From the NCBI RefSeq assembly GCF_001293395.1, contig NW_015438371.1, positions 480,966 through 544,965 of the forward strand: a stretch of DNA of 64,000 nucleotides, written 5' to 3'. A program made the translations under genes and the position numbers. The stretch's first letter is position 1; every line of letters starts with the position of its first letter. This document shows, piece after piece, positions 1 to 9,363 of this stretch. The notes beneath the pieces were generated by a model. The model was not told the DNA's origin, searched no databases, and saw only the letters and a list, made by a program, of their open reading frames with translations. The stretch is from Leptomonas pyrrhocoris (taxonomy: Eukaryota > Euglenozoa > Kinetoplastea > Trypanosomatida > Trypanosomatidae).

Positions 1-1
1 G

Positions 2-718
2 AGTTGGGATGCACTGATACCGTTTGTCAGCGGCTCCATCCGATCCGCGTTGGACCGCATCGTGCCCGTCTTGGTAGAGAACTGTTTCTGGCCCATTGCA
101 GAACCCATAGGAGCCACCTACCTCGACGCGGACTACGACCTGATCGTGTTCACAGACGCATCGGCGTCGGGCTGGGGTGCTATCGCCCGCTGGAGAGACG
201 GCACGACGCGCGGTTTTCAGCAGCGCTGGAGCCACGACCTCAGTGCGAGCGGCGCAGTGGATGCGAGGGGCGCGCGCATCCCTTTCAACGCACGGCATTC
301 AGCAAACGCAGAACCACATGCCGCTTTGTTGTTTTTACGGTACATTCTCGCGGCGTACCCGCAAGCTTTAAGACGCGTCGCTGTAGTGACGGATCACTAC
401 CCGATTGCATTGGCGCAAAGATGTGAAAGTGGCTTTCGCGGTATTGGACGTGGGCAGTACCTAAACAACCTGTACGCCTACACCAATTCTCTTTTCTTCG
501 AGACGGGCGTGCGAGTGGTGTTCTTTTACATCGTTGGTGAGATGAACCCCGCAGATTCCCTCTCACGTAACTTTGGGGAAGAGGTGGTGGATGGTCGTGT
601 GGTGGCGAGAGATGCGCCTGGCATGGAGTTGCCCCGCTTGGTCAATACGGCTTGCCCTGTTGTGCACAAGACCGTTGGAGACTATGGGGTAGCTGGTCTT
701 GCCACTGACTATGAATAA
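2..718 (+). mobile_element. DIRS-like (VIPER/TATE-type) retroelement, RT-RNase H 3' end, partial
   Basis: The frame is open from the first complete codon at 2 to the stop at 716-718, so this is the C-terminal part of a longer protein whose start lies outside the window. It carries an RNase H-type domain: an FTDAS motif followed by GWGA near nt 149-175, an acidic NAEPHAA helix near 305-325, VTDHYP near 385-405, and NPADSLSR near 545-568. This pattern is that of RNase H domains behind reverse transcriptases of DIRS-order and LTR-type elements. In trypanosomatids the known DIRS-like elements are VIPER and TATE, which is why I name them; the tyrosine recombinase that would prove it is not visible. 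The visible piece reads through uninterrupted, which suggests modest age, but one end only cannot show whether the element is whole. It has the same orientation as the amastin-like gene that follows 177 nt later. Confidence 0.65.
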
Positions 719-790
719 TGCAAGTGATGACCGATATGTTGTACTCTGAGGGAGCATGCGAAGCAGGGGCCCCAGAAAGTAGAACAAATC

Positions 791-824
791 CTTCTCCTCC
801 ACCCTCTCTCTCTCTCTTAGTTAG
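791..824 (+). promoter_or_regulatory. Predicted spliced-leader acceptor for the amastin-like gene at 895
   Basis: An almost pure C/T tract from 791 to 818 ends in TTAG followed by a second TTAG (AG at 819-820 and 823-824). This is the polypyrimidine-plus-AG signal used for trans-splicing in trypanosomatids. It would give a 5' UTR of about 70 nt before the ATG at 895. It starts only about 70 nt after the stop codon of the upstream retroelement frame. Confidence 0.6.
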
Positions 825-894
825 GTGACAATAAAGAAGAGTACTGTCAAGAAATCGTCGGCTCTTAATGGCACCTCTCTTCATTTGAAAAGAT

Positions 895-2067
895 ATGGAA
901 AGAAGAACAATTATGGAGAGAGAGAACGTAGCAGCGCTCACGGCAGGCATCCCCGTAACGCAGGTGATGCTTCGCGCGGCGGGAGACAGCCTGGTGCAGG
1001 ATGAACGTGGGGACCGGTGCTATGTAGCGATCAATCCCGGTTACGCCGCCCCACCTGCCGCGTACACGCGCGTGCTTGCGGTGCGTTCCCTGGTGGGCTT
1101 TCTCGCCTTTGTGGGGACTCTACTCTCTGCGGTCGGGCAGGCCGTCTACTTTCGTCGCGGGGCGTACGGGATGTCCAAGTACGGGGTGTGGCGGTCATTC
1201 CAATTTCCGGGGTGCTGGATAAACGACCTCGACCCCGAAGCCAGCAAGATGCGCAAGGTCTTTGCCGTCGCCACGTCTGTGTTTGGGCTCATCTCGTGTA
1301 TTCTGTCTACGGTGTACGCCGTGGAGTGGCCGACGCTCGAGCGGGCAAGGAGAGCGGAGCAGGAGGACAACTTCCAGCTGCTATGCACCTACGCGACGGG
1401 GCTGAACGACGCGGAGGACAGCAGCGCCACTTCGTTCCCCTTTGTGAACGCACGTGTAGAGAACCGCGGACACGTGGAGAAGGTGCCGATCGAGGAGGTG
1501 GAACGCCGGCGGCGCAAGAAGGACAATGACGTGGGTATTGCGATCTTCTCCATGACAATGATGGCGGCGGTGAGTGCGATTATCACGGTACTGCTGATGC
1601 TGTACTTCCACGACAGCGATTTTTATTGCGACGGTTACCAGAGCGAGTGGGATGCCGGTTTCGGCCTCTTTATCGCGTCCCTCGCGCTCTCCGTGACGGC
1701 GTTTATCCTTGTGGCTATCCCCCAACTCACCGACCTGTACCTTTGCAGGCTGCCGCCGGTGGTGCGGTGCCAACTGATGCTGGTCGATGTGCACCGAGCG
1801 TTGCAGCAGCAGCCACCGCCTGGCGCGAGCACTGCACAGTACCGCAGCTACACCAACGCCGGACTTCCAGTTGCCCTGCCTGGTCCGCATAGGAGCCTGT
1901 TGCGTCACGCGTCTCCGCCGCCCGCGGGGGAGCTGAGCGCGGAGGTGTCACCTGGGCGTGGGCAGCTGCCCGAAGCGGAGCAGGAGGACAACTACACGAC
2001 CGCGGCGTATTACACCGCCCCGCCGCCGCTGTTTCGAATGGTGCACAGTGACGCACCACCGCACTAA
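895..2067 (+). CDS. Amastin-like tetraspan surface protein (divergent)
   Basis: This 390-residue protein has four predicted membrane segments at about 62-84, 121-143, 213-237 and 254-277, a charged basic loop (ERRRRKK near 204) before segment 3, and a Pro-rich C-terminal tail of roughly 100 residues. The first extracellular loop has YGVWRSF and then a Cys at 107, which weakly echoes the amastin signature. GFGLFIASLA in segment 4 resembles the GxGF stretch of amastins. It is clearly related to the next gene (3750-5282): both share GFGLFIA at the start of segment 4, a T(D/E)LYLC sequence just after it, and KY(G/S)VW in loop 1. Amastins are surface glycoproteins of kinetoplastids, abundant in intracellular stages of Leishmania; their precise role is unsettled. 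The ATG at 895 is the first after the splice acceptor; an in-frame ATG at 913 is an alternative. It is longer than typical amastins (about 180-250 residues). Confidence 0.65.
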   Translation: MERRTIMERENVAALTAGIPVTQVMLRAAGDSLVQDERGDRCYVAINPGYAAPPAAYTRVLAVRSLVGFLAFVGTLLSAVGQAVYFRRGAYGMSKYGVWRSFQFPGCWINDLDPEASKMRKVFAVATSVFGLISCILSTVYAVEWPTLERARRAEQEDNFQLLCTYATGLNDAEDSSATSFPFVNARVENRGHVEKVPIEEVERRRRKKDNDVGIAIFSMTMMAAVSAIITVLLMLYFHDSDFYCDGYQSEWDAGFGLFIASLALSVTAFILVAIPQLTDLYLCRLPPVVRCQLMLVDVHRALQQQPPPGASTAQYRSYTNAGLPVALPGPHRSLLRHASPPPAGELSAEVSPGRGQLPEAEQEDNYTTAAYYTAPPPLFRMVHSDAPPH

Positions 2068-2713
2068 GAGAAGAAGAGAAAGGAGAGAGAGCGCTGAAGA
2101 GGGAAGCGCAGGTAGACTTCAGTTTGTCATGCGTGATGCAGTGAAACATGAGCGTTTTTTTAAATGATATACATGCGTGTAGGGGCGAGACAGAGGAGGC
2201 ATTGTTTCGCTTCGCTGTTTCAATGTGGCGAACGCAAATACGGCTTTGATTTCTAAACAGATCTATTCTCTCTCTCTTTCTTCTTGTCGTTGTTGTCGTT
2301 GTTGTTGTTGTTGTCCTCTTCGGTTTATTTTTTCTTTTCTCTTGCAGGCCGATTTGTGTGTGGAAGTCTTCGCTCTCCCTCTGTCTCTCTTACACTTTAC
2401 GAAAGTTCCTTTTTCCATCTTCTGTTATTATTATTGTTGTTGTTTTTTAAACATAAATCTATACAGTTGTATTTGTCATTTCCTTCCCGAAGTAGGTCTG
2501 CCTTCTCTCCCTATTCGGCTTCGCTCAGGGAGAGCACAGCAAGAGGCGTGTGTGTGTCTGTACACCCGTTTTTGTTTCAATCAGCGGCGGAGCTCGCCGG
2601 AGCCGCTTTCTTGACTTTTACTGCTTTGATGCTGCTGCTGCACAGCTCCGCAGTTAACTCGTTTCACATACACACGCACACATACACACACATGCGCCGT
2701 GTATATATATGTA

Positions 2714-2718
<5 letters not shown>

Positions 2719-2748
<30 letters not shown>
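2719..2748 (+). repeat. (GT)15 microsatellite
   Basis: Fifteen uninterrupted GT units follow a short GTAT/GTATGTAT lead-in starting at about 2701. The repeat lies in the probable 3' UTR of the amastin-like gene ending at 2067. Confidence 0.95.
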
Positions 2749-2749
<1 letters not shown>

Positions 2750-3535
2750 GATCTTCAGTTTCTTCCGTCGTACGGGGAGGTTGTGTGTGTGATATTTTTC
2801 TGATCTTCTTCTCTCCGCGTTTGTAAGAACAACAGCGAAAAGCGCGCGTCGCGACCTCATTGCATTCATCCTACTGAGCTCTGCCTGCCTCAAAGGAAAG
2901 AAGAAAGGAAAACTTATCAAAAAGAGATCCAGTCGGCAAAGTGTCCATCTCGCGTCTACTTGTCTTCCTTCCTTTTCCCTTGTATTTTCTCTGGTTTGGC
3001 TTTCGAACCGTACGCGTGTGCTATCCTTTGTCAGTGGGACATTCAATCCTCGGTTTACATATTCTTGTCTTTGCTTTCGATAGCATTTATACAACACCTA
3101 CCATTCTTCGACTGCTTGAAAACACACGCATCTCTCCGTGCGTTAAGCTAATCCCGAGTACATTATATATTTTCTTTGCCTGTCTTCCTTCCCTTTCGTT
3201 CCCTCTGTTGCCATTATATTTGTTCCGTGTTCGATCTGAACAGTTAAATCCCCCCCCCCTCTTTATAAAACGAAAGGAAAGAACATAAACAAAGCTTTAT
3301 TTATTTTATCGCGTAAAAGTGTTAACACGCTCCTTTCTTTATATTCATTTTATATCCTGCTGATATCTCATCGTCTCCGACAACTCCCATCATACCCACC
3401 CACACACCCACCCACACACACACCCACACACACATACACCCACACGAGAGGGAGAGGAAAAGAAAGGAGGGAAACAAATGCTCAATTCGTTTCGCTGAAT
3501 CTTCTTCTTTCTGCTTCTTTGCTTTCTTTGTGACG

Positions 3536-3537
<2 letters not shown>

Positions 3538-3587
<50 letters not shown>
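3538..3587 (+). repeat. (ATT)n microsatellite, about 17 units
   Basis: Fifty bases of perfect ATT repeat lie 160 nt upstream of the ATG at 3750. A CT-rich tract (3501-3530) precedes it, and the first good AG after it is at 3614-3615. The repeat therefore sits either between the pyrimidine tract and its acceptor AG, or inside the 5' UTR. Confidence 0.95.
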
Positions 3588-3593
<6 letters not shown>

Positions 3594-3749
3594 TTATATT
3601 TCACTCTTGCGCAAGTCGACGCCGTCGGCGGCCACTCACACGTTTGCATACGAATTCTTCGAAGTACCGTAAGCTACTCCCTTCGGGGGCTCCTCATATA
3701 TACTATACATCTTATACCGCCCTTCGCAGCGACGCAACATCAGAAAAAG

Positions 3750-5282
3750 ATGGACTACACACGCCAGTTCGACTCCCCTCACAAAGGCGCGGCAGCGGAG
3801 AAGAACGCATTTGCCAACGCGGGGGTCCAACGCACACCTCTGCCACCGCCACCTCAGTACGCCGGTGCGGCGGCACGTGAGCCCATGTTCACGGCAGAGG
3901 TGAACCCCCTCCACGTCTCGCGTTATGCGAAGGAGACAGAGGAGTCGCTCCGCGACCCCTCTCCCCTCTATCCGCCTCCCGTCCAGCGGACTCGTTGCCG
4001 CACCGCTGGCGTCATGATCTGCCGCGTTGTAGTCGCGCTTCTCGCTGCGGCGATAGTTGTCTTCACAATTGTCGGTCAACTTCTGCCATTTTGCATGTAC
4101 AGTGAGCGGGGCGAGAGGGATGAGAAGTACTCCGTGTGGCAAGAGATACGGCCACCATCGACGCGGTCGGCATGGTGGAGAAACTCCCGTACGAGAACTT
4201 CGGACCGCGAAGACAACATCGCAGAGAAGGTGTTTGCCGTCCTGTCCGCCGCCCTCAGCCTCGTGGCGTGCGCTTTGTGTTTCGCCTTTGTGGGGCTCTG
4301 GGCGCGGCATGAGCAGAGGCGGCAGCGCGAGGCAGACGCCTACACGCAGGCGCAGCGGTGTGCCGAGGAGGAAGAGATGCAGGAGCGCCGCGACGGGCAA
4401 CACGGCAGCAGCGCGGACCGCCCCAGCCATCGCCGTCCGCGCCACAACGAAGTTGCCGCCGCGGGCTCTGCTCCATCGGACTCACCCACCACGGCGAACC
4501 CCCGTACCTTTGGGGCAACGGAGAAGATGTATGAGCGGGAGCGGCAGCGTCGTCGCGTCGACCACAGCGTGGGCACTGCTGCCTTCGTCTTCCTCCTTGT
4601 CGCAGCGGTGGCCGCCCTTGTGACGGTGGCCCTCATGGCCGACTTTTACACAGAAGAGGTGGCGGACGAGGTGGAGCACCCGCGGTGGGAGTCGGCGAGC
4701 TACCTGGCAGGCTTCGGCCTCTTTATCGCCGCCCTCGCCAGTGGAGTGGTGGCGTCTGCGCTGTTGGCGCTGCCGTGCCTGACGGAGTTGTACCTCTGCT
4801 GCGACCCGCAGGTGCGGACGCCGGTGCCTTTGTCGCCCGAGATGGACTCGGCAGCGGCGGAAGGACAACAAACGCCTCTCTCGCCTCTGCCGCCGCCTCC
4901 CGCGACGCAGCCGGCTGGATCGCGAAGCGGAAAATACGCAAACCCGGACCACCACCACTACCACGACGGCGCCGCGGCTCGCACGGGTGGGCCTTCGGCT
5001 TCTGCGCCGGCCCCGTCAGAAACGCAGGTGCATCGCGCTACGCCTCACGGCCCGCCGCCGCAGCCCTATGTGCCGACGGTGGTGGGGACCTACCCGGAGG
5101 CCCTGCCCGGCCCCGCCTCGATGGAGCACGTCACGCTGCACCGCATCCCGCGAGTAGGCGATGTGGACGGCACGACGGCGTTCCCCGCAACGCAGGCGGC
5201 ATGGCGTAGCAGCGACCCCCCTTCCGCGTACCTAACCGGCGGCGCACCGGCAGCGACGGACGAGGACAGGGACGATTCATAA
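3750..5282 (+). CDS. Amastin-like tetraspan protein with long N- and C-terminal tails
   Basis: This 510-residue protein is a paralogue of the gene at 895-2067. Four membrane segments are predicted at about 88-113, 160-183, 274-298 and 317-341. The cytoplasmic-side N tail of about 85 residues is Pro-rich. The loop between segments 2 and 3 is long, charged and Gln/Arg/Glu-rich (about 190-270). The C tail of some 165 residues is Pro/Ala/Ser/Gly-rich with a histidine patch (NPDHHHYH near 398-405). Shared marks with the neighbour are KYSVW in loop 1, GFGLFIA in segment 4 and TELYLC just after it. The classical amastin signature (C-x-T-L-W-G-x-K-x-x-C) is degenerate, so I infer a divergent amastin-like family rather than a canonical amastin. 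A plasma-membrane location is likely. The start ATG follows an AG at 3614-3615. Confidence 0.6.
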   Translation: MDYTRQFDSPHKGAAAEKNAFANAGVQRTPLPPPPQYAGAAAREPMFTAEVNPLHVSRYAKETEESLRDPSPLYPPPVQRTRCRTAGVMICRVVVALLAAAIVVFTIVGQLLPFCMYSERGERDEKYSVWQEIRPPSTRSAWWRNSRTRTSDREDNIAEKVFAVLSAALSLVACALCFAFVGLWARHEQRRQREADAYTQAQRCAEEEEMQERRDGQHGSSADRPSHRRPRHNEVAAAGSAPSDSPTTANPRTFGATEKMYERERQRRRVDHSVGTAAFVFLLVAAVAALVTVALMADFYTEEVADEVEHPRWESASYLAGFGLFIAALASGVVASALLALPCLTELYLCCDPQVRTPVPLSPEMDSAAAEGQQTPLSPLPPPPATQPAGSRSGKYANPDHHHYHDGAAARTGGPSASAPAPSETQVHRATPHGPPPQPYVPTVVGTYPEALPGPASMEHVTLHRIPRVGDVDGTTAFPATQAAWRSSDPPSAYLTGGAPAATDEDRDDS

Positions 5283-7060
5283 ACGAAGAACCCCCGCGAG
5301 TCTCTCGTGAGGAGGCACCGTCAGTGGTTTTCTCTTCTTTCTGCTGTTGTCGTGTGTGATTATGATTTTTAGTATCTCGTTTCTTTTTTTTTTTAATTCT
5401 TAACATCTTTTTTCTTTTCTCTGTCTCGTGAAGATCGGCAACACAGTTGCATTGCTTTGTCACGGTTTCAGCGCCGCGCGCGACGGTGACGGAGAACGAA
5501 GTAAAACACCGACGGCATCAGCGAGCTGCGCAGATGGGTGTACTCGCTCCTCAACTTCGTAGGACCGTGTTGCCTGCGGAATGCGTCATCACCAGCGTGC
5601 CGTGGCCACTGTAGAGAAGCCGCTTCGACAAAGCAGTGTCAGTGAACCCTCCGCGCCCGTAACAGAATTCGAAATGAAGGCGCACGACACCTTCATTTAT
5701 TCGTGCGTTGCACCGAGGCTTTCGTTTTTCTGCCTTTCGCCGGTGGAGACAAGTGCGACGGTCAACCAATGACCGAGAAACGCAGCTTCCTCCCCAATCA
5801 ACCAACGTTGTTTTTCTTTCATTCTATGCACACCCTTCGAATACAAATGTGTGTATTTGTATCAGGCGCTCTTTTAAAATTGTTTTATTGTTATAACCGC
5901 GTTGATGTGCCACAATCGATAAAACACATACGAGGTCGGGCAGCTCTTCTCGTGTGCGTGCTTCAACGCTGGCACCCCACCCTCTCTCTGCCTCCGATGT
6001 ACGACGGGATTTCGCCTATTATCTATATCTTTTTTTTTCATCTTTACTGCTTTGTATCTAATCCCAGTGTACTCTTTTTCTTCTGTTCCCATGCTCAAAA
6101 AGTGTCTTTTTGTGTTCAACACTTTTTCTTTGCTTTTTTGGAGAATGCGGAGCAACGACTGCAGCACAGAGTGAGGGGCATTCGCTCTTCGACGACGTGG
6201 AGTGGCGCAGATCCTCCTCACTTACATGCTGCGTTTCCCTTCCGATGAAGTGCCGCTTTCCTTATTTTTCTTCCGGTTTTGTTCTTCGCTTTACGCATTT
6301 CCCACTTAAAAGAAAAATAACATCATTCTTCATTCTTTTCTGTATCATCGCGCATTGGTGTGCTTCCATTGTTATTTTTCTGCCTTTAATTAAACTTTCC
6401 AGCCGTGATGATGTCCGTCAGCGCATGGAACGGAATCAGAAAAAGAGTAGTGCGGTTACCCGCCTTTCTTCTTCACGTCCTAACCTCGGAAACACACCCA
6501 CACAGAGCAGCAAAGACGTTGAGGGGTTTTCTATTCGTGAGGACTGCTGCTTTTCTTTTGGGGTATATATATATGAGGTTTTTTTTCTTCTGGATTATTA
6601 CTGTGGTGCTGTTGATCTGGCTAAGGAAACTACGAGAGCGTTTTATCATTTGCCGACTATTTTTTAATACAGAACTGCAGAGTGCACTTTTCTCCTCTTT
6701 CAGTGGAATTGCAATCAATGCGTGTGGAGCGCGGCGATGTCACAGGCTGGCCCACTCACTCACATACACGCAAACATCAGATGAGGCGCAATCGACCACT
6801 TGATGCAGCAGAAGGCAGAGAATCGCAGTGGTCATGGGCACACAGATGTGCGTGTAGGCCGCAGTGCTAACGCTCTCATTCATCTCATTTTGCTTTACTC
6901 CTCTCTGCTTTATATATTTTTTATTCATTACTCCTCTCACCCATGCCTCAAAGTAGCTTCGATGGAGAAAGAAAACACGAATCATACCCCAATAGCTTTT
7001 TTTTGCTAGATTTCGTCTGGACGCCCCTCCTCCCCCCCCTCCTTCTCCCTCTACCCAAAG
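5283..7060 (+). other. Gene-free intergenic stretch, T/C-rich
   Basis: About 1.8 kb without a convincing gene. Short open frames here have atypical composition and are broken by homopolymer T runs. The + strand is T-rich throughout. It should contain the 3' UTR of the preceding amastin-like gene. Near its right end are two candidate splice acceptors for the next gene. Confidence 0.65.
6986..7060 (+). promoter_or_regulatory. Two candidate spliced-leader acceptors for the gene at 7061
   Basis: The first candidate is a T8 run ending in GCTAG (AG at about 7009-7010), which would give a 5' UTR of about 50 nt. The second is a long C/T tract at 7022-7055 that ends in CAAAG, so the AG at 7059-7060 directly abuts the ATG at 7061. 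If the second were used, the mRNA leader would consist of the spliced leader alone. Confidence 0.45.
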
Positions 7061-7549
7061 ATGCCCGCCTACGACACACAGGAGCCCAGCGGCGGGAGCC
7101 ATTCCCTCGATCTGATCGGCGACGCGGATGCGGCTGCCCTGCGCATTTTAGAAAGCAATGTGGACTTCATGTCCCTCCTCTACTGCCACCTCGCTGCCTG
7201 CCCGCCACACGGCCCTTTTGTGTACTATTCTGCCATGACCCTTGTGGAGCGCGCCAAGCGGCGTTACATCGCTGCTGCTGCGGTTGCGGCGGGAGCCAAC
7301 ATGAACGAGACCCCCTCCAAGGGCGTGAGCGACGCTGCATCAAGCACGACTTCCTCCACGCAACCAGGGATTTACCCGATGGACGGCGAAGGGGCATCCG
7401 TGCTGCTGCGTGCCCTCACCATTCCTAATGTGCTGGCATTAATCGACAAGCGCTACGACACACGTCACCTGTCCGGCTGGCCGCTGCTGTACGTGCCGGC
7501 GGAGATACGCGCGGCGGACGTGGCGGTACTCACGCAGCAGCAGCCGTAA
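7061..7549 (+). CDS. Small protein of unknown function (162 aa)
   Basis: I do not recognise this family. The frame has the G/C third-position bias of the neighbouring genes and begins at the first ATG after strong pyrimidine tracts. The N-terminal half is helical in character (IGDADAAALRILESNVDFMSLL, shown here only in part as ADAAALRILESNVDF, near residues 22-42), followed by a Tyr/Cys-bearing segment around 40-60 and an Ala-rich helix (AAAAVAAG near 71). A Ser/Thr-rich linker (about 90-100) leads to a conserved-looking C-terminal block, including VLALIDKRYDTRHLSGWPLL near 124-143. No signal peptide or certain membrane segment is seen. It precedes the tRNA-binding protein gene by 484 nt in the same transcription unit. 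Confidence 0.6.
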   Translation: MPAYDTQEPSGGSHSLDLIGDADAAALRILESNVDFMSLLYCHLAACPPHGPFVYYSAMTLVERAKRRYIAAAAVAAGANMNETPSKGVSDAASSTTSSTQPGIYPMDGEGASVLLRALTIPNVLALIDKRYDTRHLSGWPLLYVPAEIRAADVAVLTQQQP

Positions 7550-7894
7550 CCATCACCACGGCGAACCAAACACGGAGGTGTGTACTTGTGCATTCATTCA
7601 AACCTCCCTTTTTGTTGTATGCGTCTTTGGGGAGCCATCTGTGATCGAACACCTTTTGCAATTTGCAGTTGAACGTAGCAAGAAAAGGAGGGAACTTTTC
7701 GCATTCAACGCCCTGTAACTGCAGCCCATGTAGAAATGATCTGTGTACGTTCTCGTGCTTTTATCGAATGTCTGTCGCTGTCTGTTGTCTACGTCGTGAT
7801 TCGATGTGCGGAGGGCCCTCCATCATCAGATAGTCTTCGCTCGCGGTAGTGCCGAGCAACGCAGCTTTTCTCGCTGACCTCCTCACCACTGTGC
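7550..7894 (+). other. Intergenic stretch, no gene seen
   Basis: This is the probable 3' UTR of the gene at 7061-7549 and the spacer before the next splice acceptor. No coding frame or RNA gene is recognised. Confidence 0.6.
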
Positions 7895-7932
7895 CTTTTT
7901 GCGTCTCCTCTCTTGCCCTCTTTTCTTTACAG
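7895..7932 (+). promoter_or_regulatory. Spliced-leader acceptor of the tRNA-binding protein gene
   Basis: A C/T-rich tract (about 7895-7929) ends in the ideal acceptor TTTACAG, with AG at 7931-7932. It gives a 5' UTR of about 100 nt before the ATG at 8034. It also excludes the in-frame upstream extension that starts near 7899, because that extension lies inside the tract and would be removed from the mRNA. Confidence 0.7.
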
Positions 7933-8033
7933 CAAAGCACACGATAAAGCACGCCGATCCGCTTCTCCACAAACACACCACCTTCTCTTTAAAGCTTTCT
8001 TCCCCTGCTTTTCGTATCTGCCACGAAGACACC

Positions 8034-8771
8034 ATGGCCTCTCATGTGGAAGGACGCCTCTTGCGCCGCTCCGTGCCGTACGTCGAGTCGTGGATCGCGG
8101 AGCTGGCCCCCAAGGCCGCCGCTGCCCCCGGTGCTGCCGCTGCTGCTGCCGCTGCGCCCAAGTCGAAGGAAAAGGCATCGAAAGGGAAAGGCGCCGCGGC
8201 GCCGGCTGGCACGGACAACGCCACGGCCATGTCGCGGTGCTGTTTCGCTGTGGGCAAGGTAATCGAGGTGTCCCGCCACCCGGAGAGCGAGAAGCTCTTC
8301 ATTGAAAAGATCGACCTCGGCGCGGAACTGAACGCGCTCAGCAACAACGAGCCGCGCACCATCTTGAGTGGATTGCAGGAGTTCGTAAAGGAGGAGGATT
8401 TTGTGAACCGGCTGGTGCTGGTGATTGCGAACTTGGAGCCGCGCAAGATCGGCGGCATCCCATCGGCGGGTATGGTGATGTGCGCCTCGACCGGCGAGGA
8501 CCCGCACAACCCCGCCTCTGCCGGGCAGGGGGAGCGTCAGGTGGTGCTGCTCGACATTCCGGAGGGTACGGCGGTAGGGGAGCGCGTTGTCTTTGCGGGT
8601 CACGACATGCCCTACGAGCCGGTGCTGAAGAAGAAGCTGGCGAAGAACTTCGAGGAGGTGATGCTGGAGGTGTGCAGCAATGAGGAGGGTGTCGTGTGCT
8701 GGCAGGGGAAGCCGTTCATGACCTCCAAAGGCCCCATCAAGGCTTCGTTGTGCAACGCTCGCATTTCATAA
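8034..8771 (+). CDS. EMAPII/Arc1p-type tRNA-binding domain protein (aminoacyl-tRNA synthetase cofactor)
   Basis: This 245-residue protein has an N-terminal region (1-65) with an Ala-rich run and a Lys-rich linker. A tRNA-binding OB-fold domain starts near residue 68 (VGKVIEVSRHPESEKLFIEKID), matching the HP.adkL motif of the EMAPII/Arc1p/MetRS C-terminal family. The block LANLEPRKIGG-like sequence at about 130-141 and SAGMVM at 144-149 are the family's core. The EMAPII-like C-terminal extension (about 215-245) is also present. Known relatives (AIMP1/p43, Arc1p) bind tRNA nonspecifically and deliver it to synthetases in multi-synthetase complexes, and T. brucei has such a complex. The ATG lies in a good context (GACACCATGG) after the splice acceptor at 7932. 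It is the last + strand gene before the strand switch. Confidence 0.85.
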   Translation: MASHVEGRLLRRSVPYVESWIAELAPKAAAAPGAAAAAAAAPKSKEKASKGKGAAAPAGTDNATAMSRCCFAVGKVIEVSRHPESEKLFIEKIDLGAELNALSNNEPRTILSGLQEFVKEEDFVNRLVLVIANLEPRKIGGIPSAGMVMCASTGEDPHNPASAGQGERQVVLLDIPEGTAVGERVVFAGHDMPYEPVLKKKLAKNFEEVMLEVCSNEEGVVCWQGKPFMTSKGPIKASLCNARIS

Positions 8772-9363
8772 TGAAAAGACGAAATGAGGGGTTTCTCGTG
8801 CGTTGGGGCAACTATTCTTTAAATAATCCTTTTCTTCGGTGTTGACCAGGTGATGCGGCGCAGTACGGTGTGTCTCGCTTTTCGATTCTCTTTGATGTTG
8901 TGAGTAAGTGTGTGTGGGTGGTCTCCGTGCAAGGCGATAGCTTATCGCTGGCGACGGGGCTTCTTCGGAGTAGTTTCAGCAGCCCCACCAAAGCAGCGGA
9001 GTTGGTAAGGACAGCGTTCCAATAAGCTTTACTAAGTGAGGGATATAAAGCAACCAAACAAACAGAAAGCATATTATTGTGGTAAATGCGCTCCTCAACG
9101 CGGGATGCATGTATATTTCATTTTTTGGGGCCGGGGGAAAAACAGAACAGAGGGCACTCGGCGCCGCCCGCCGTCTGCGTGCCGTTGCGACAGCGGGCGA
9201 TGCACTGTGGCGCTTGTTGTCCCCTCCGTGGCTGAATTGCACGCGAGTTCTCGACGTTTTGCGCCGTCGGGGCCGTCTGGCGCAGCAACAAAATCTGCTC
9301 TCTCTTTGTTCCCCTCCTCTGGTTGCTCTTTTTTGGGGTTCCGCGCCGCGGCTCAAAAAAAGT
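8772..9363. other. Convergent strand-switch region, left part
   Basis: This stretch holds the end of the + strand unit. There is no coding frame with neighbouring composition; frames seen here end in or cross the tRNA gene. With 9364-9827 it forms an approximately 1.06 kb gap between a + strand unit and a - strand unit. In trypanosomatids such gaps are where RNA polymerase II transcription ends, usually marked by base J and variant histones (established knowledge, not visible here). Confidence 0.7.
9355..9361 (-). terminator. RNA polymerase III terminator of tRNA-Gln
   Basis: Seven A on the + strand give a T7 run on the tRNA strand, two nucleotides after the discriminator base. This is a standard Pol III stop. 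Confidence 0.85.

Larger units (their letters stand above)
2068..3749 (+). other. Gene-free intergenic stretch, T-rich, with simple repeats
   Basis: No convincing coding frame lies between the two amastin-like genes. The + strand is strongly pyrimidine-rich, as expected for trypanosomatid UTR and intergenic RNA. It contains a GT microsatellite (2719-2748), CA/CCCACA-rich sequence (about 3398-3443), a CT-rich tract (about 3501-3530) and an ATT repeat (3538-3587). It should hold the 3' UTR of the first gene and the splice acceptor of the second. Confidence 0.7.
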
